Positions 9,090-17,565 of a DNA stretch of 64,000 bases are shown piece after piece. The stretch comes from Maribellus maritimus (lineage in GTDB: Bacteria; Bacteroidota; Bacteroidia; Bacteroidales; Prolixibacteraceae). The notes under the pieces were generated by a model. It was given only the letters and a program-made list of their open reading frames with translations. It was not told the origin of the DNA and did no database searches. Where the stretch lies: assembly GCF_022267315.1 (NCBI RefSeq), contig NZ_JAIKLE010000024.1, positions 55,849 to 119,848 of the forward strand, in the 5' to 3' direction. How positions within the stretch are numbered: position 1 is the first letter of the stretch; each line of letters begins with the position of its first letter. The translations under genes were made by a program, and so were the position numbers.

Positions 9090-10544
9090 ATGGAGCAAAG
9101 ACTGTCATTACAACAAAAGCTGCTCCAGAAGCTTTCTCCCCAGCAAATTCAGGTGATTAAGCTTTTGGAAATCCCTACTATGCAACTCGAGCAACGTATA
9201 AAAAAGGAATTGGAAGAAAATCCGGTATTGGAGCTTGAGTCGGATAATCCTGAATTTGAAGACGATGGTGAAGCGCAGGAGTTGAAGTCGGAAAAAGATG
9301 CGGACGATGAAGAGTTTTCATTTGACGATTATTTGAATGACGAAGACGAAATTCCTTCATATAAACTTTCCGCCAATAATTATTCAAAAGATGAAAAGTA
9401 CGTAGACATACCCTTTTCGGTGGGCACTACGTTTCATGAAAATTTATACGACCAGTTACGACTTGTTAATCTTTCTGAAGAGCAACAGCAATTGGCAGAA
9501 TACATTATTGGGAATATTGATGATGATGGTTATTTAAGACGCGATTTGCTTGCTATTAGCGACGATTTGGCTTTTAATATGAACATGGAAGTGTCGGAGG
9601 AGGAGTTGCTCGCGATTCTGAAAGTAATTCATGAACTGGATCCTGCAGGTGTGGGCGCGCGCGATTTAAAAGAATGTTTGTTGATTCAGTTAAACCGAAA
9701 AAAAGGGAAAGAGCTGGATTTGGCAAAAACCATTGTTAAAGATTTTTTTACTGAATTTACAAAAAAGCATTACGATAAAATCCAAAAAAAGCTTGAGCTA
9801 AGCGACGAGGAATTGAAACAAGGAATAGATCAGGTTTTAAAACTGAATCCAAAGCCGGGAAGTTCATATAGCAATCCGCTAAACAGGACAAATCAGCACA
9901 TTATTCCTGATTTTATTCTTGAAAATACCGATGGAGAGTTGAGCCTTTCGTTAAATCAGAGGAATGTGCCCGAGTTAAAAATTAATGATACCTATATGGG
10001 GATGTTGCGTTCGTTGAGTGAAAAAGGCAAAAACAACAAAAACCAGAAAGATGCTTTGATGTTTGTAAAGCAGAAGGTTGATTCAGCCAAATGGTTTATT
10101 GATGCAATTAGGCAAAGGCACCACACTTTGCTTTTAACAATGTCCGAAATTATAAATTTGCAGAAGGAATATTTTCAGGAAGGAGAGGAGACAAAATTAA
10201 AACCAATGATTCTGAAAGATATTGCCGAGCGTACGGGCTTAGATATCTCGACTATCTCAAGAGTTTCAAACAGCAAATACATTCAGACCAATTTTGGTAT
10301 TTTCCCTTTGAAATACTTTTTTTCGGAAGGACTTCAGAAAGATGACGGAGAAGAAGTATCGACCCGGGAAATTAAAAAGATATTACAGGATTGTATTGAA
10401 AATGAGGATAAACGTAAGCCTCTTACAGACGAAAAACTGGCTCAGATTTTAAAAGAGAAATCCTACAATATTGCCAGACGGACAGTTGCCAAATACCGGG
10501 AGCAACTGGATATTCCTGTCGCACGACTCCGAAAAGAACTTTAG
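9090..10544 (+). CDS. rpoN: RNA polymerase sigma-54 factor RpoN
   Basis: A 484-residue sigma-54 factor that directs transcription from -24/-12 promoters and needs an AAA+ activator. Region I is the Gln-rich N-terminus (LSLQQKLLQKLSPQQIQVIKLL), region II is acidic (FEDDGEAQELKSEKDADDEE), the core-binding region follows, and the C-terminal RpoN box reads ARRTVAKYREQLDIPVARLR. Length is typical. It lies 61 bp after asnS and abuts the PAP2-like gene (stop and start 1 bp apart). Confidence 0.96.
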   Translation: MEQRLSLQQKLLQKLSPQQIQVIKLLEIPTMQLEQRIKKELEENPVLELESDNPEFEDDGEAQELKSEKDADDEEFSFDDYLNDEDEIPSYKLSANNYSKDEKYVDIPFSVGTTFHENLYDQLRLVNLSEEQQQLAEYIIGNIDDDGYLRRDLLAISDDLAFNMNMEVSEEELLAILKVIHELDPAGVGARDLKECLLIQLNRKKGKELDLAKTIVKDFFTEFTKKHYDKIQKKLELSDEELKQGIDQVLKLNPKPGSSYSNPLNRTNQHIIPDFILENTDGELSLSLNQRNVPELKINDTYMGMLRSLSEKGKNNKNQKDALMFVKQKVDSAKWFIDAIRQRHHTLLLTMSEIINLQKEYFQEGEETKLKPMILKDIAERTGLDISTISRVSNSKYIQTNFGIFPLKYFFSEGLQKDDGEEVSTREIKKILQDCIENEDKRKPLTDEKLAQILKEKSYNIARRTVAKYREQLDIPVARLRKEL

Positions 10545-10545
10545 A

Positions 10546-11151
10546 ATGACCGAAAAAATAGCAAAAATTTTATCTGTAGTTTTTCATCCTGTTTTGGTTC
10601 CAACGATGGGCTTTCTGCTTTTATTAAATTCGGGCTTCTATTTTTCCATGATTTCCTGGGAAGCAAAAAGATTTATCCTGCTTGTTCTGATTTTTACGAC
10701 AGGTGTTTTACCGCTGTTGACAGTAGCAATTATGGCGTTGAACCCTAAGTTTGATTTGTCGATGGATAATGTGAGGGACAGAATCGTATTGTTTTTATTT
10801 TCTTCGGTATTTTATTATTTAGGATACCTTATAATGAACAGGATGAAAGCGTTTCCTGTTTTCAAGGTATTTTTGATGGCATCAGTTTTGGTGATAATTT
10901 TATTGCTGGTTATTTCATTTAAATGGAAAATAAGCAGTCATATGGCAGCAATAGGCGGAATAAGCGGAGCCTTGTTTGCACTTTCATTTCGTTCAGGAAT
11001 TAACCCTGTTTTGCCCGTTATGGCAGTAGTATTTGTTGCCGGAGCAGTAGGCACCGCAAGAATGTTGTTGAAAAAGCACGATTTGTGGCAGGTTATAGCC
11101 GGTTATGCTGTCGGATTTGTTATTTTGTATCTCTCGATTTACTTTGTGTAA
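10546..11151 (+). CDS. PAP2-like integral membrane protein
   Basis: A 201-residue protein with about six membrane segments. I start it at the ATG at 10546, one base after the rpoN stop; an upstream extension would overlap rpoN by 25 codons. The segment KISSHMAAIGG sits where PAP2/type 2 phosphatidate phosphatases have PSGH, and GTARMLLKKHDLWQVIAGY sits where they have SRxxxxxHxxxD. Only one His of each motif survives in a recognisable setting, so phosphatase activity is uncertain. The gene is translationally coupled to rpoN, an arrangement I recall from other Bacteroidota. Confidence 0.7.
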   Translation: MTEKIAKILSVVFHPVLVPTMGFLLLLNSGFYFSMISWEAKRFILLVLIFTTGVLPLLTVAIMALNPKFDLSMDNVRDRIVLFLFSSVFYYLGYLIMNRMKAFPVFKVFLMASVLVIILLLVISFKWKISSHMAAIGGISGALFALSFRSGINPVLPVMAVVFVAGAVGTARMLLKKHDLWQVIAGYAVGFVILYLSIYFV

Positions 11152-11158
11152 AGCAAGC

Positions 11159-11860
11159 TTATTCCACAAATTTGTAACCTATCCCTTTTAAAGTTTTAAT
11201 ATGGTCGTTACCGATTTTCTCGCGCAACTTACGGATGTGGACATCTATGGTGCGATCGCCGACTACAACATTATCGCCCCAAACCGAATAATAGATTTCT
11301 TCCCGGGTAAATACCTTTCCGGGTTTTGAAACAAGCAATGAGAGCAATTCAAATTCTTTTCTGGGGAGAATCATCTCTTCATCATCCATACGAATAAGAT
11401 ATCTTTCCTTATCAATTAACAAATTGCCAATTGTAATTGTATTTGAATCCTGCACAGCAGCAGGTTGTTCTTTTGTTTCTCCGGTTCTTTTTAATAACGC
11501 TTTTACCCTGCTTACCAATACTTTGGGGCGCACAGGTTTGGTTATGTAATCGTCAGCCCCTGCTTCAAATCCAGCAATTTGTGAATAGTCTTCACCACGG
11601 GCTGTTAAAAATGCAATTACAGTATTTTTTAACGCAGGTATTTTTCTGATTTCTTCACATGCTGCAATGCCATCCATTTCAGGCATCATTACATCGAGAA
11701 TAATCAAATGAGGAGTTGTTTTCTCTGCAACTTTTATCGCTTCCACACCGTTTTTAGCTGTGTAAACTTTATAGCCTTCTTTTTCAAGGTTGTAACTTAT
11801 AAATTCTAGAATATCAACTTCGTCGTCAACGAGAAGGATTTTGAATGTATTGTCACTCAT
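11159..11860 (-). CDS. phoB: PhoB-like response regulator
   Basis: A 233-residue OmpR/PhoB-type regulator. The receiver domain (1-~120) has the acidic pocket (LLVDDEVD), the phospho-acceptor Asp in LIILDVMMPEMDG, Thr in FLTARGED and Lys in ITKPVRP. The winged helix (~135-233) has a recognition segment NVVVGDRTIDVHIRKLRE, almost identical to E. coli PhoB (NVYVEDRTVDVHIRRLRK), including the His and Arg residues known to contact Pho-box DNA. It is downstream of a PhoR-like kinase on the same strand (97-bp gap), and that kinase gene is divergent from a Pit transporter. I therefore call it PhoB with fair confidence. Confidence 0.88.
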   Translation of the reverse strand: MSDNTFKILLVDDEVDILEFISYNLEKEGYKVYTAKNGVEAIKVAEKTTPHLIILDVMMPEMDGIAACEEIRKIPALKNTVIAFLTARGEDYSQIAGFEAGADDYITKPVRPKVLVSRVKALLKRTGETKEQPAAVQDSNTITIGNLLIDKERYLIRMDDEEMILPRKEFELLSLLVSKPGKVFTREEIYYSVWGDNVVVGDRTIDVHIRKLREKIGNDHIKTLKGIGYKFVE

Positions 11861-11957
11861 AACAGAGATTGTTTTATTTAAATTTGCAAAAGTAGTTGCT
11901 TATTGTTAAAGCGCTGTTAAAAATACAATAAAATAGAATTACGGCAAAGTTAGGTTA

Positions 11958-12995
11958 TTATTTGGCTTTTTCAAGTGTAAAAGTAAAAGTAGTTCCTTCG
12001 TCCAGTACACTCTGAACATTAATCGTTTGGTTGTGCGCTTCAATGATATGTTTTACAATTGACAACCCCAGACCAGTGCCTCCCTGTTCACGGGATCTCG
12101 ATTTGTCGACCCGGTAAAATCGTTCAAATATACGAGGAAGGTCTTTTTTGTCTATTCCAATACCATTGTCCGAGACTTCAACAACAATTTTTTCATCAAA
12201 ATCGTAAAAGCCAACTTTTACATTTCCTTTTCTTTTTCCATATTTTATTGCGTTGGTAACGAGGTTTGACAACACCTCGATGATTCTTTTTTTATCTGCC
12301 GAAACCATGATTGGCTTATCCGGTTTTTTTGCAAATTCAAGAACCATTTTTCGCTCTTTGGCAAGCATGTGTTCCATCTCAAATACTTCTTCGGTTGTTT
12401 TTACAATGTCAAAAACAGAATACTGGGGTTTTAACTCGCCCGTTTCAAGTTTGGTAATCGATTCTAAATCCTCAACAATCGAAACCATCCTGTCAATGCT
12501 TTTTTCTGACCGTGTTAAATACAGCTTATTAATTTTCGGATCTTCCAGACCTCCTTCAAGAAGCGTTAAAATATATCCCTGGATATTGAAAATGGGAGTT
12601 TTTAGTTCGTGCGAAACATTTCCAACAAATTCTTTGCGATAACGTTCCAAATCACGAAGTCTTTCGATTTCCTGCAACTGATTTTGTGCCCATTCTTCAA
12701 CATCGTGTTCAACCTCTGCAATTTCAACAAATCCAAGTTTTTTTCTTTTGGCTGCTTTCCCTTTCTCGGGAAAGTAATTGATAATTTTGTAGATAGGCTT
12801 TATTTTATCTGAAATGAACTTATTTAAAATAAACTGAATCAAAAAATAAGTGATGAGAAAAAAAATAGAAGACGCGATTGCCAGAAATAAAAAAAATGAG
12901 TTAGTTTTAGAAGTGAAAATTCCGATAATAAAAACAAATATTGTTAAAATTAAGGAAATGATCAGAGCTACTTGTCTTGAAGAGAATTTATTCAT
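11958..12995 (-). CDS. phoR: PhoR-like sensor histidine kinase without periplasmic sensor
   Basis: A 345-residue kinase. Two adjacent membrane helices (about 9-27 and 34-58) are joined by a loop of only about six residues (TSKTNS), so there is no periplasmic sensory domain. A linker leads to the H box FVGNVSHELKTP with phospho-acceptor His129, then the N box VLSNLVTNAIKYG, G1 box DNGIGI, F box RIFERFYRV and G2 box GGTGLGLSIV. Like E. coli PhoR it must receive its signal inside the membrane or cytoplasm. It is divergent from the Pit-PhoU fusion gene (153 bp apart) and upstream of the PhoB-like regulator. Confidence 0.88.
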   Translation of the reverse strand: MNKFSSRQVALIISLILTIFVFIIGIFTSKTNSFFLFLAIASSIFFLITYFLIQFILNKFISDKIKPIYKIINYFPEKGKAAKRKKLGFVEIAEVEHDVEEWAQNQLQEIERLRDLERYRKEFVGNVSHELKTPIFNIQGYILTLLEGGLEDPKINKLYLTRSEKSIDRMVSIVEDLESITKLETGELKPQYSVFDIVKTTEEVFEMEHMLAKERKMVLEFAKKPDKPIMVSADKKRIIEVLSNLVTNAIKYGKRKGNVKVGFYDFDEKIVVEVSDNGIGIDKKDLPRIFERFYRVDKSRSREQGGTGLGLSIVKHIIEAHNQTINVQSVLDEGTTFTFTLEKAK

Positions 12996-13015
12996 TTTTG
13001 ATATTTTTAGGGATA

Positions 13016-13023
13016 CAAAATTA
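13016..13023 (-). promoter_or_regulatory. -7 element of the phoR-like gene
   Basis: On the minus strand this reads TAATTTTG, fitting TAnnTTTG, 20 bp before the kinase ATG. The Pho-box-like repeat at 13033-13050 ends 9 bp upstream of it, the placement expected for a PhoB-activated promoter. Confidence 0.5.
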
Positions 13024-13032
13024 GAAAAATAT

Positions 13033-13050
13033 TGTTACACGTTGATTAAT
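13033..13050. promoter_or_regulatory. Pho-box-like 11-bp direct repeat (phoR / pit)
   Basis: TGTTACA and GATTAAT start exactly 11 bp apart (13033 and 13044) in the divergent region between the PhoR-like kinase and the Pit transporter. On the minus strand the same repeat reads ATTAATC then TGTAACA. It resembles the two-half-site E. coli Pho box; binding is inferred. Confidence 0.45.
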
Positions 13051-13116
13051 AGTAATTTCATGGTTAGTTAATGTTAATTTAATATTTTGATGGTGTTTAA
13101 ATTATTACTTAGCTTC

Positions 13117-13124
13117 TATATTTG
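13117..13124 (+). promoter_or_regulatory. -7 element of the Pit transporter gene
   Basis: TATATTTG matches TAnnTTTG and lies 24 bp before the ATG at 13149. Confidence 0.45.
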
Positions 13125-13148
13125 CCCGCCGATAATAAAAACTAAATA

Positions 13149-15419
13149 ATGGAAAATTTTTACCTAATTCTTGTTGTTATCCTCTTTGCATTAGCAATTT
13201 CCGATTTAATTGTTGGTGTGAGTAATGATGCTGTTAATTTTTTGAATTCTGCTCTAGGCTCAAAAGCCGCGCCAAAATGGGTAATATTTCTTTTAGCCAG
13301 CTTGGGTGTTCTTGTGGGGGCCACTTTCTCAAACGGAATGATGGAGGTTGCCCGTAAAGGAATCTTTCATCCTGACATGTTTTTCTTTTCCGAGATTATG
13401 ATCATTTTTCTTGCAGTAATGATTACCGATGTAATCCTGCTTGACATGTTCAACACTTTCGGTATGCCTACTTCCACAACGGTTTCAATTGTATTTGAAC
13501 TATTAGGAGCTGCTGTTGCAGTGTCTATTGTTAAAATTAAGACCATGGGTGGTTCTGTTGCGATAGAATTGGCTAACTATATAAATTCGGGCAAGGCTTT
13601 GGCTATTATTACCGGAATTTTATTATCTGTTTTTATCGCATTCACTATAGGAGCTATTGTGCAATATATTGCAAGGTTAGTTTTTTCTTTCCAGTACCGG
13701 AAATCAATGAAGTATTTTGGGGCAATCTTTGGTGGTCTCGCCATAACCGCAATTACTTATTTTATTTTGATTAAAGGAATGAAAGGTTCTTCTTATGCTG
13801 ATTATAAAATTAATGAAACCGAAACACTTCAGGAATGGTTATCCCATCACTCAGGATTAATTCTTTTGTACGGATTTATTTTTTGGGTAGCTTTTATTCA
13901 GTTGCTAAAATGGATTTTTAACATTAAAATTTTAAAAATAGTTGTTTTAGTAGGAACCTTTGCTTTGGCAATGGCTTTTGCCGGTAATGATTTGGTAAAC
14001 TTTATTGGTGTTCCTTTAGCTGGCTATAACTCGTTTAAAGCATGGGTCGGTGCAGGTGCAGCAGCACCTGAGTCGTTTACAATGGAGATGCTCGCAGGGA
14101 AGGTTGGCACGCCAACTTACATGTTATTAATAGCCGGGCTTGTGATGATCACAACATTAATTTTATCAAGAAAAGCTAAGTCTGTAGTTTCTACAACTGT
14201 TGATCTGTCGCGGCAAAACGAAGGTGACGAAAGATTTGGTTCATCTCTTGCCGCGAGAGTTATTGTACGTGGAACCACCAATTTTAACAAAAAACTGGTT
14301 AAAGCTTTTCCGGATTCGTTAACGGGTGTTGTGCGGTCCCGGTTTGCGCCATTCTCGTACACTTCAAATGAACCTGATCCACCCGCATTTGATAAGGTTA
14401 GAGCATCTGTAAATCTAGTGGTTGCCAGTATCTTAATTGCAATAGGTACATCTCTGAAATTGCCATTGTCAACCACCTATGTAACTTTTATGGTGGCGAT
14501 GGGAACTTCTTTGGCCGATAGGGCATGGGACCGGGAAAGTGCAGTTTACAGGATATCAGGTGTTTTTGCAGTAATAGGTGGTTGGTTTTTAACCGCACTT
14601 ATTGCGTTTTCTGTCTCAGGGCTTATTGCATTATTTATTTCGCTGGGTGGAAAATTTATGATTTTTGTTTTTGTTGCTGTAGCCATTTTTATGATTGTTC
14701 GCACTCACCTGATGTTTAAAAAGCGTTCGGATAAAGCTAAGGTTGAAGATGAAGATGTTTTTACGGAAAAAGACGAAGTTGAAAAAGTTTTAGCAAAATG
14801 TAACAAACAGGTGGTAAATTCAATTCTTTCAGCAAGTAAAATTTATTCTGTTAGCCTTGAAAGTTTTCTAAAAGAGAAAAGAGGAGGTCTGAGGGAAGGA
14901 CTTGAATTAAAGGATGAGCTCAACCGGAAATCCAAAAAACAAAAAAATAAAGTTTTAACTACATTGTCGAAGATAGAAGGGAATGTTGATTCCGGTCATT
15001 TCTACGTCCAGATAGTAGACTATCAGCGTGAAGTTGCACACTCGTTGAATTTTACTGTTGAGCCCTTATTTGAGCATCTTGACAATAATCATAAGCCATT
15101 TACAGAAAATCAGTCTAAAGAATTGAAAAATCTCGTTGTAGAAATTGATGAGTTTATGAACTTCATGTTGCATATTGTAAAAGAAAACAAATTTGATTTG
15201 ATTGCTGATCTTATTAAAAAAAGAGATCAAATTGTTGATTTACTTGCAGATTATGAAAAATTACAAATTAAAAGAATTAAAGGTAAACTCGTTAATTCAA
15301 GAAACTCAATATTGTATTTTAATACGTTAACAGAAACCAAAAATATGCTTTTACATTATATTAATTTGATAAAAGCATATCGGGATTTTATAACGGTAAC
15401 AAATAAACAAAGCAAATAG
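13149..15419 (+). CDS. Pit-family inorganic phosphate transporter with fused PhoU-like domain
   Basis: A 756-residue inner-membrane low-affinity phosphate carrier. Residues 1-~525 are the Pit domain with the paired family signatures GVSNDAVNFLNSALGS near the N-terminus and AFAGNDLVNFIGVPLAG in the second half, and about ten membrane helices. Residues ~545-750 are charged and helical, resembling the PhoU/DUF47 regulatory fold (KNLVVEIDEFMNFMLHIVKE). Pit proteins are usually 400-500 residues, so the extra domain is a true fusion. It is divergent from the PhoR-like kinase. No Pst transporter or separate phoU is in the window, so this fusion may pass phosphate status to the kinase; that is inference. 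Confidence 0.9.
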   Translation: MENFYLILVVILFALAISDLIVGVSNDAVNFLNSALGSKAAPKWVIFLLASLGVLVGATFSNGMMEVARKGIFHPDMFFFSEIMIIFLAVMITDVILLDMFNTFGMPTSTTVSIVFELLGAAVAVSIVKIKTMGGSVAIELANYINSGKALAIITGILLSVFIAFTIGAIVQYIARLVFSFQYRKSMKYFGAIFGGLAITAITYFILIKGMKGSSYADYKINETETLQEWLSHHSGLILLYGFIFWVAFIQLLKWIFNIKILKIVVLVGTFALAMAFAGNDLVNFIGVPLAGYNSFKAWVGAGAAAPESFTMEMLAGKVGTPTYMLLIAGLVMITTLILSRKAKSVVSTTVDLSRQNEGDERFGSSLAARVIVRGTTNFNKKLVKAFPDSLTGVVRSRFAPFSYTSNEPDPPAFDKVRASVNLVVASILIAIGTSLKLPLSTTYVTFMVAMGTSLADRAWDRESAVYRISGVFAVIGGWFLTALIAFSVSGLIALFISLGGKFMIFVFVAVAIFMIVRTHLMFKKRSDKAKVEDEDVFTEKDEVEKVLAKCNKQVVNSILSASKIYSVSLESFLKEKRGGLREGLELKDELNRKSKKQKNKVLTTLSKIEGNVDSGHFYVQIVDYQREVAHSLNFTVEPLFEHLDNNHKPFTENQSKELKNLVVEIDEFMNFMLHIVKENKFDLIADLIKKRDQIVDLLADYEKLQIKRIKGKLVNSRNSILYFNTLTETKNMLLHYINLIKAYRDFITVTNKQSK

Positions 15420-15425
15420 GAATAT

Positions 15426-15455
15426 AAAAGCCATTCGATTTAGAATGGCTTTTAT
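15426..15455 (+). terminator. Terminator of the Pit transporter gene
   Basis: AAAAGCCATTC / GAATGGCTTTT form an 11-bp perfect stem with a 6-nt loop, starting 7 bp after the stop codon. Confidence 0.85.
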
Positions 15456-15606
15456 ATTTTAGGTTAGTTGTTTTGCAACAGAGGAAGGAAACAATTCAAC
15501 CTGCCTTTTTCGATGTGTGAAACAAAATGCTCACGGCGATTGATTGAGATTCAAGTGAACTTTCTCCGGATAAAACAGCCTTTTTGAAACTGTATTCTAT
15601 TGATTA

Positions 15607-15634
15607 TTAATTAACTATTAATCAAAATTTAATC
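15607..15634 (+). promoter_or_regulatory. Triple 11-bp Pho-box-like repeat
   Basis: TTAATT at 15607, TTAATC at 15618 and TTAATC at 15629 are spaced by exactly 11 bp, about 60 bp upstream of the small hypothetical gene at 15693. The same TTAATC-N5-TTAATC pattern (minus strand) occurs before the porin operon at 22181. Confidence 0.45.
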
Positions 15635-15692
15635 GCTTGTATTTTCTTCCGATTGATTTCAATTGTATCTTTTCATTCGAAATATACACAAA

Positions 15693-16076
15693 ATGGAATC
15701 AAACTGCAGATTATTGTATAAATCGAACAATACCCATTTGCGAACATCCTTGCCTGTGTATTTTTATGGATTACCCGATAGTAATATTTATCTGATTTAT
15801 GCCCGATTTTATGAGATAAATTTTAATAAGTCGGGATTGGAATTTGTTTTTGCAGTACTCAAAAACTACTACTACGAATTTGAAACAGAAAAGATAGCTA
15901 CACTAAAAGGTGTTGATACTGCTTTGTCTTTGTTCAGAAAAGAGGTTGAATACAAAGAGCCTCAGTTAAGAATTGTCAAATGCTATAGAAATATTAAGTC
16001 TTTTGTTGAAGCTCAGAAATTCCTTGAGAAAAAAGCAAACGAAATAGTTAACACTTTTTTTAAGATAAAGAACTGA
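15693..16076 (+). CDS. Hypothetical protein, 127 residues
   Basis: I do not recognise this protein. I start it at the ATG at 15693 (MESNCRLLYKSNN); an in-frame start at 15663 would add ten residues. It has no signal peptide or membrane helix and is rich in Tyr, Phe and Lys. Its middle reads as alternating strand and helix (YFYGLPDSNIYLIYARFYE), and the C-terminus is a charged helix. It lies between the Pit transporter terminator and the decayed TonB receptor, and three 11-bp-spaced TTAAT motifs precede it, so it may belong to the phosphate response. Function unknown. Confidence 0.5.
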   Translation: MESNCRLLYKSNNTHLRTSLPVYFYGLPDSNIYLIYARFYEINFNKSGLEFVFAVLKNYYYEFETEKIATLKGVDTALSLFRKEVEYKEPQLRIVKCYRNIKSFVEAQKFLEKKANEIVNTFFKIKN

Positions 16077-16383
16077 GGTAAATGGTGATTTTTGCAAATG
16101 TGTGGATTATGTCCGGCGGATTTTCAGAGCTAATCTGATTTAAAAATACAATTTGAGAGAGATGTTGATAAGAAGGAAGAATGATGGTTTTGTCAACATT
16201 TGCCTCAATCTATTATTCTCAAAAAATCTTGCTGCAGGAATACTGTTGTTCCCGTACGCGAGCTTATTCGCCTGTAACGTAATGATATAATTAAAACTTT
16301 TTAATTTTTAATTAATTCTTCTTTAACCAGCGTTCATTGGCTTTGGCATATTTTCGTTTGAATAACAATATCAATTTTATTCT
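16077..16383. other. Intergenic region before the decayed receptor
   Basis: These 307 bp contain no credible gene. A 42-codon frame at 16162-16290 has a hydrophobic tail but no recognisable homology. The DNA just before 16384 is AT-rich and probably the former promoter and leader of the TonB receptor. Confidence 0.4.
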
Positions 16384-17477
16384 ATGAAAAGATTTCTACT
16401 TTCTTTACGGCTTCCAAAAATATTTACGCATTTTATGGAATGTTCAAACATAATTTTGGTAAACTGATGTTGTTTGGAGGGGTGCGTTTCGAAAAAACAG
16501 ATATCGATTACGCAGGGCGTAACGTGGTAACCGACGGCAGTAAATTTGTACGTTTAGATATTTTAAATGATCAACGTACACACGAATTCTGGCTGCCACA
16601 GTTTTTGGTAAAGTACAGTATGAACAAAAATACAAATTTCAGGGCAGTGGTAACCCGAACTTATTCCAGACCAAATTTTAAGGATGTATTACCGTATAGA
16701 GAGGAGAAAGACAATGATGAGTTTAGCTTTGGAAATCCGGATTTAAAATATCCCGGAGTAACAAATTTTGACTTGTTGGGCGAAGCTTACTTCGGCGAAC
16801 AGGGCCTGTTTTCCGGTGGCCTCTTTTATAAGCAGATTGACGATTTTGTATTTTGTTTTACACGATTTGCCCATCAAAGCGACGCCAGTACCGGCACATT
16901 GCTTGATAAAATCACAATCGCGGCGAATGGTCTGGATGCCCATGTTTACGGGGCTGAATTACAATTGCAGTCAAAATTGTATTTTTGGGATAATTTTCTA
17001 TCTGATTTTGGTGTTTTTGCAAATTGTACTTATACGTTTTCGGAAGCTTATATTTATACACGCTATCCTGCCAATTACAGCGATGCACTGGTTATTTTTG
17101 GAGAAGATAATCTGAGTGCTTTTTTTGATGTCAACGGTGAGAAGGAAAAGATTACACTTCCCGGCCAGGCAAAGCATACCGCTAACATAGCCTTATTTTA
17201 CGAAACGCCTGATTTTTATGCAAAAATAACCGCAAATTATCATGATGCTTTTTTGCAGGAATTGGGTGCCGACAGTGATTTGGACGAATATTACAATAAG
17301 GCCTGGCATTTTGATTTTACGACAAATGTTTCTGTCGCGGAAAATTTACAATTATCGGTTGATGTAATTAATTTTACGAATGTTCCAAAGAAGTTTGATA
17401 TGGGTGCTCCGGATAAACTCGTGAAACAGGAATACTATTCCTGGTGGGGGAAAATCGGACTAAAACTGAACTTTTAG
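16384..17477 (+). pseudogene. TonB-dependent receptor remnant (internal deletion)
   Basis: Only the C-terminal half of an outer-membrane TonB-dependent receptor remains: about 345 residues of barrel from the ATG at 16440 (MFKHNFGKLMLFGGVRFEKT) to the usual terminal aromatic (GKIGLKLNF). Receptor-like sequence continues in frame upstream of that ATG (TASKNIYAFYG, from about 16407), so 16440 is not a native start. At 16384 another ATG opens a signal-peptide-like MKRFLLSL in a different frame. This suggests an out-of-frame deletion removed the regulatory domain, plug and first barrel strands, fusing leader to mid-barrel. An intact beta-propeller phytase follows 88 bp downstream, so the lost receptor probably served phytate or a related phospho-compound. 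Confidence 0.75.
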
Positions 17478-17565
17478 TATCGTAGAATAATTAGTGTACG
17501 TGAAAATTACTGCCCGGTTTGCGAGGTGTTTTAAAATGTAAAAGAGTTTATTGATAATTTTATAA

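Noticed and set aside
12850..13071. 73-codon plus-strand frame over the start of the phoR-like gene
   Set aside because: It lies antisense to the kinase N-terminus and is an AT-rich shadow of its membrane helices.
16162..16290. 42-codon frame with hydrophobic tail upstream of the receptor remnant
   Set aside because: Different frame from the receptor, no recognisable family, and the MKRFLLSL start at 16384 is the better candidate for the old signal peptide.
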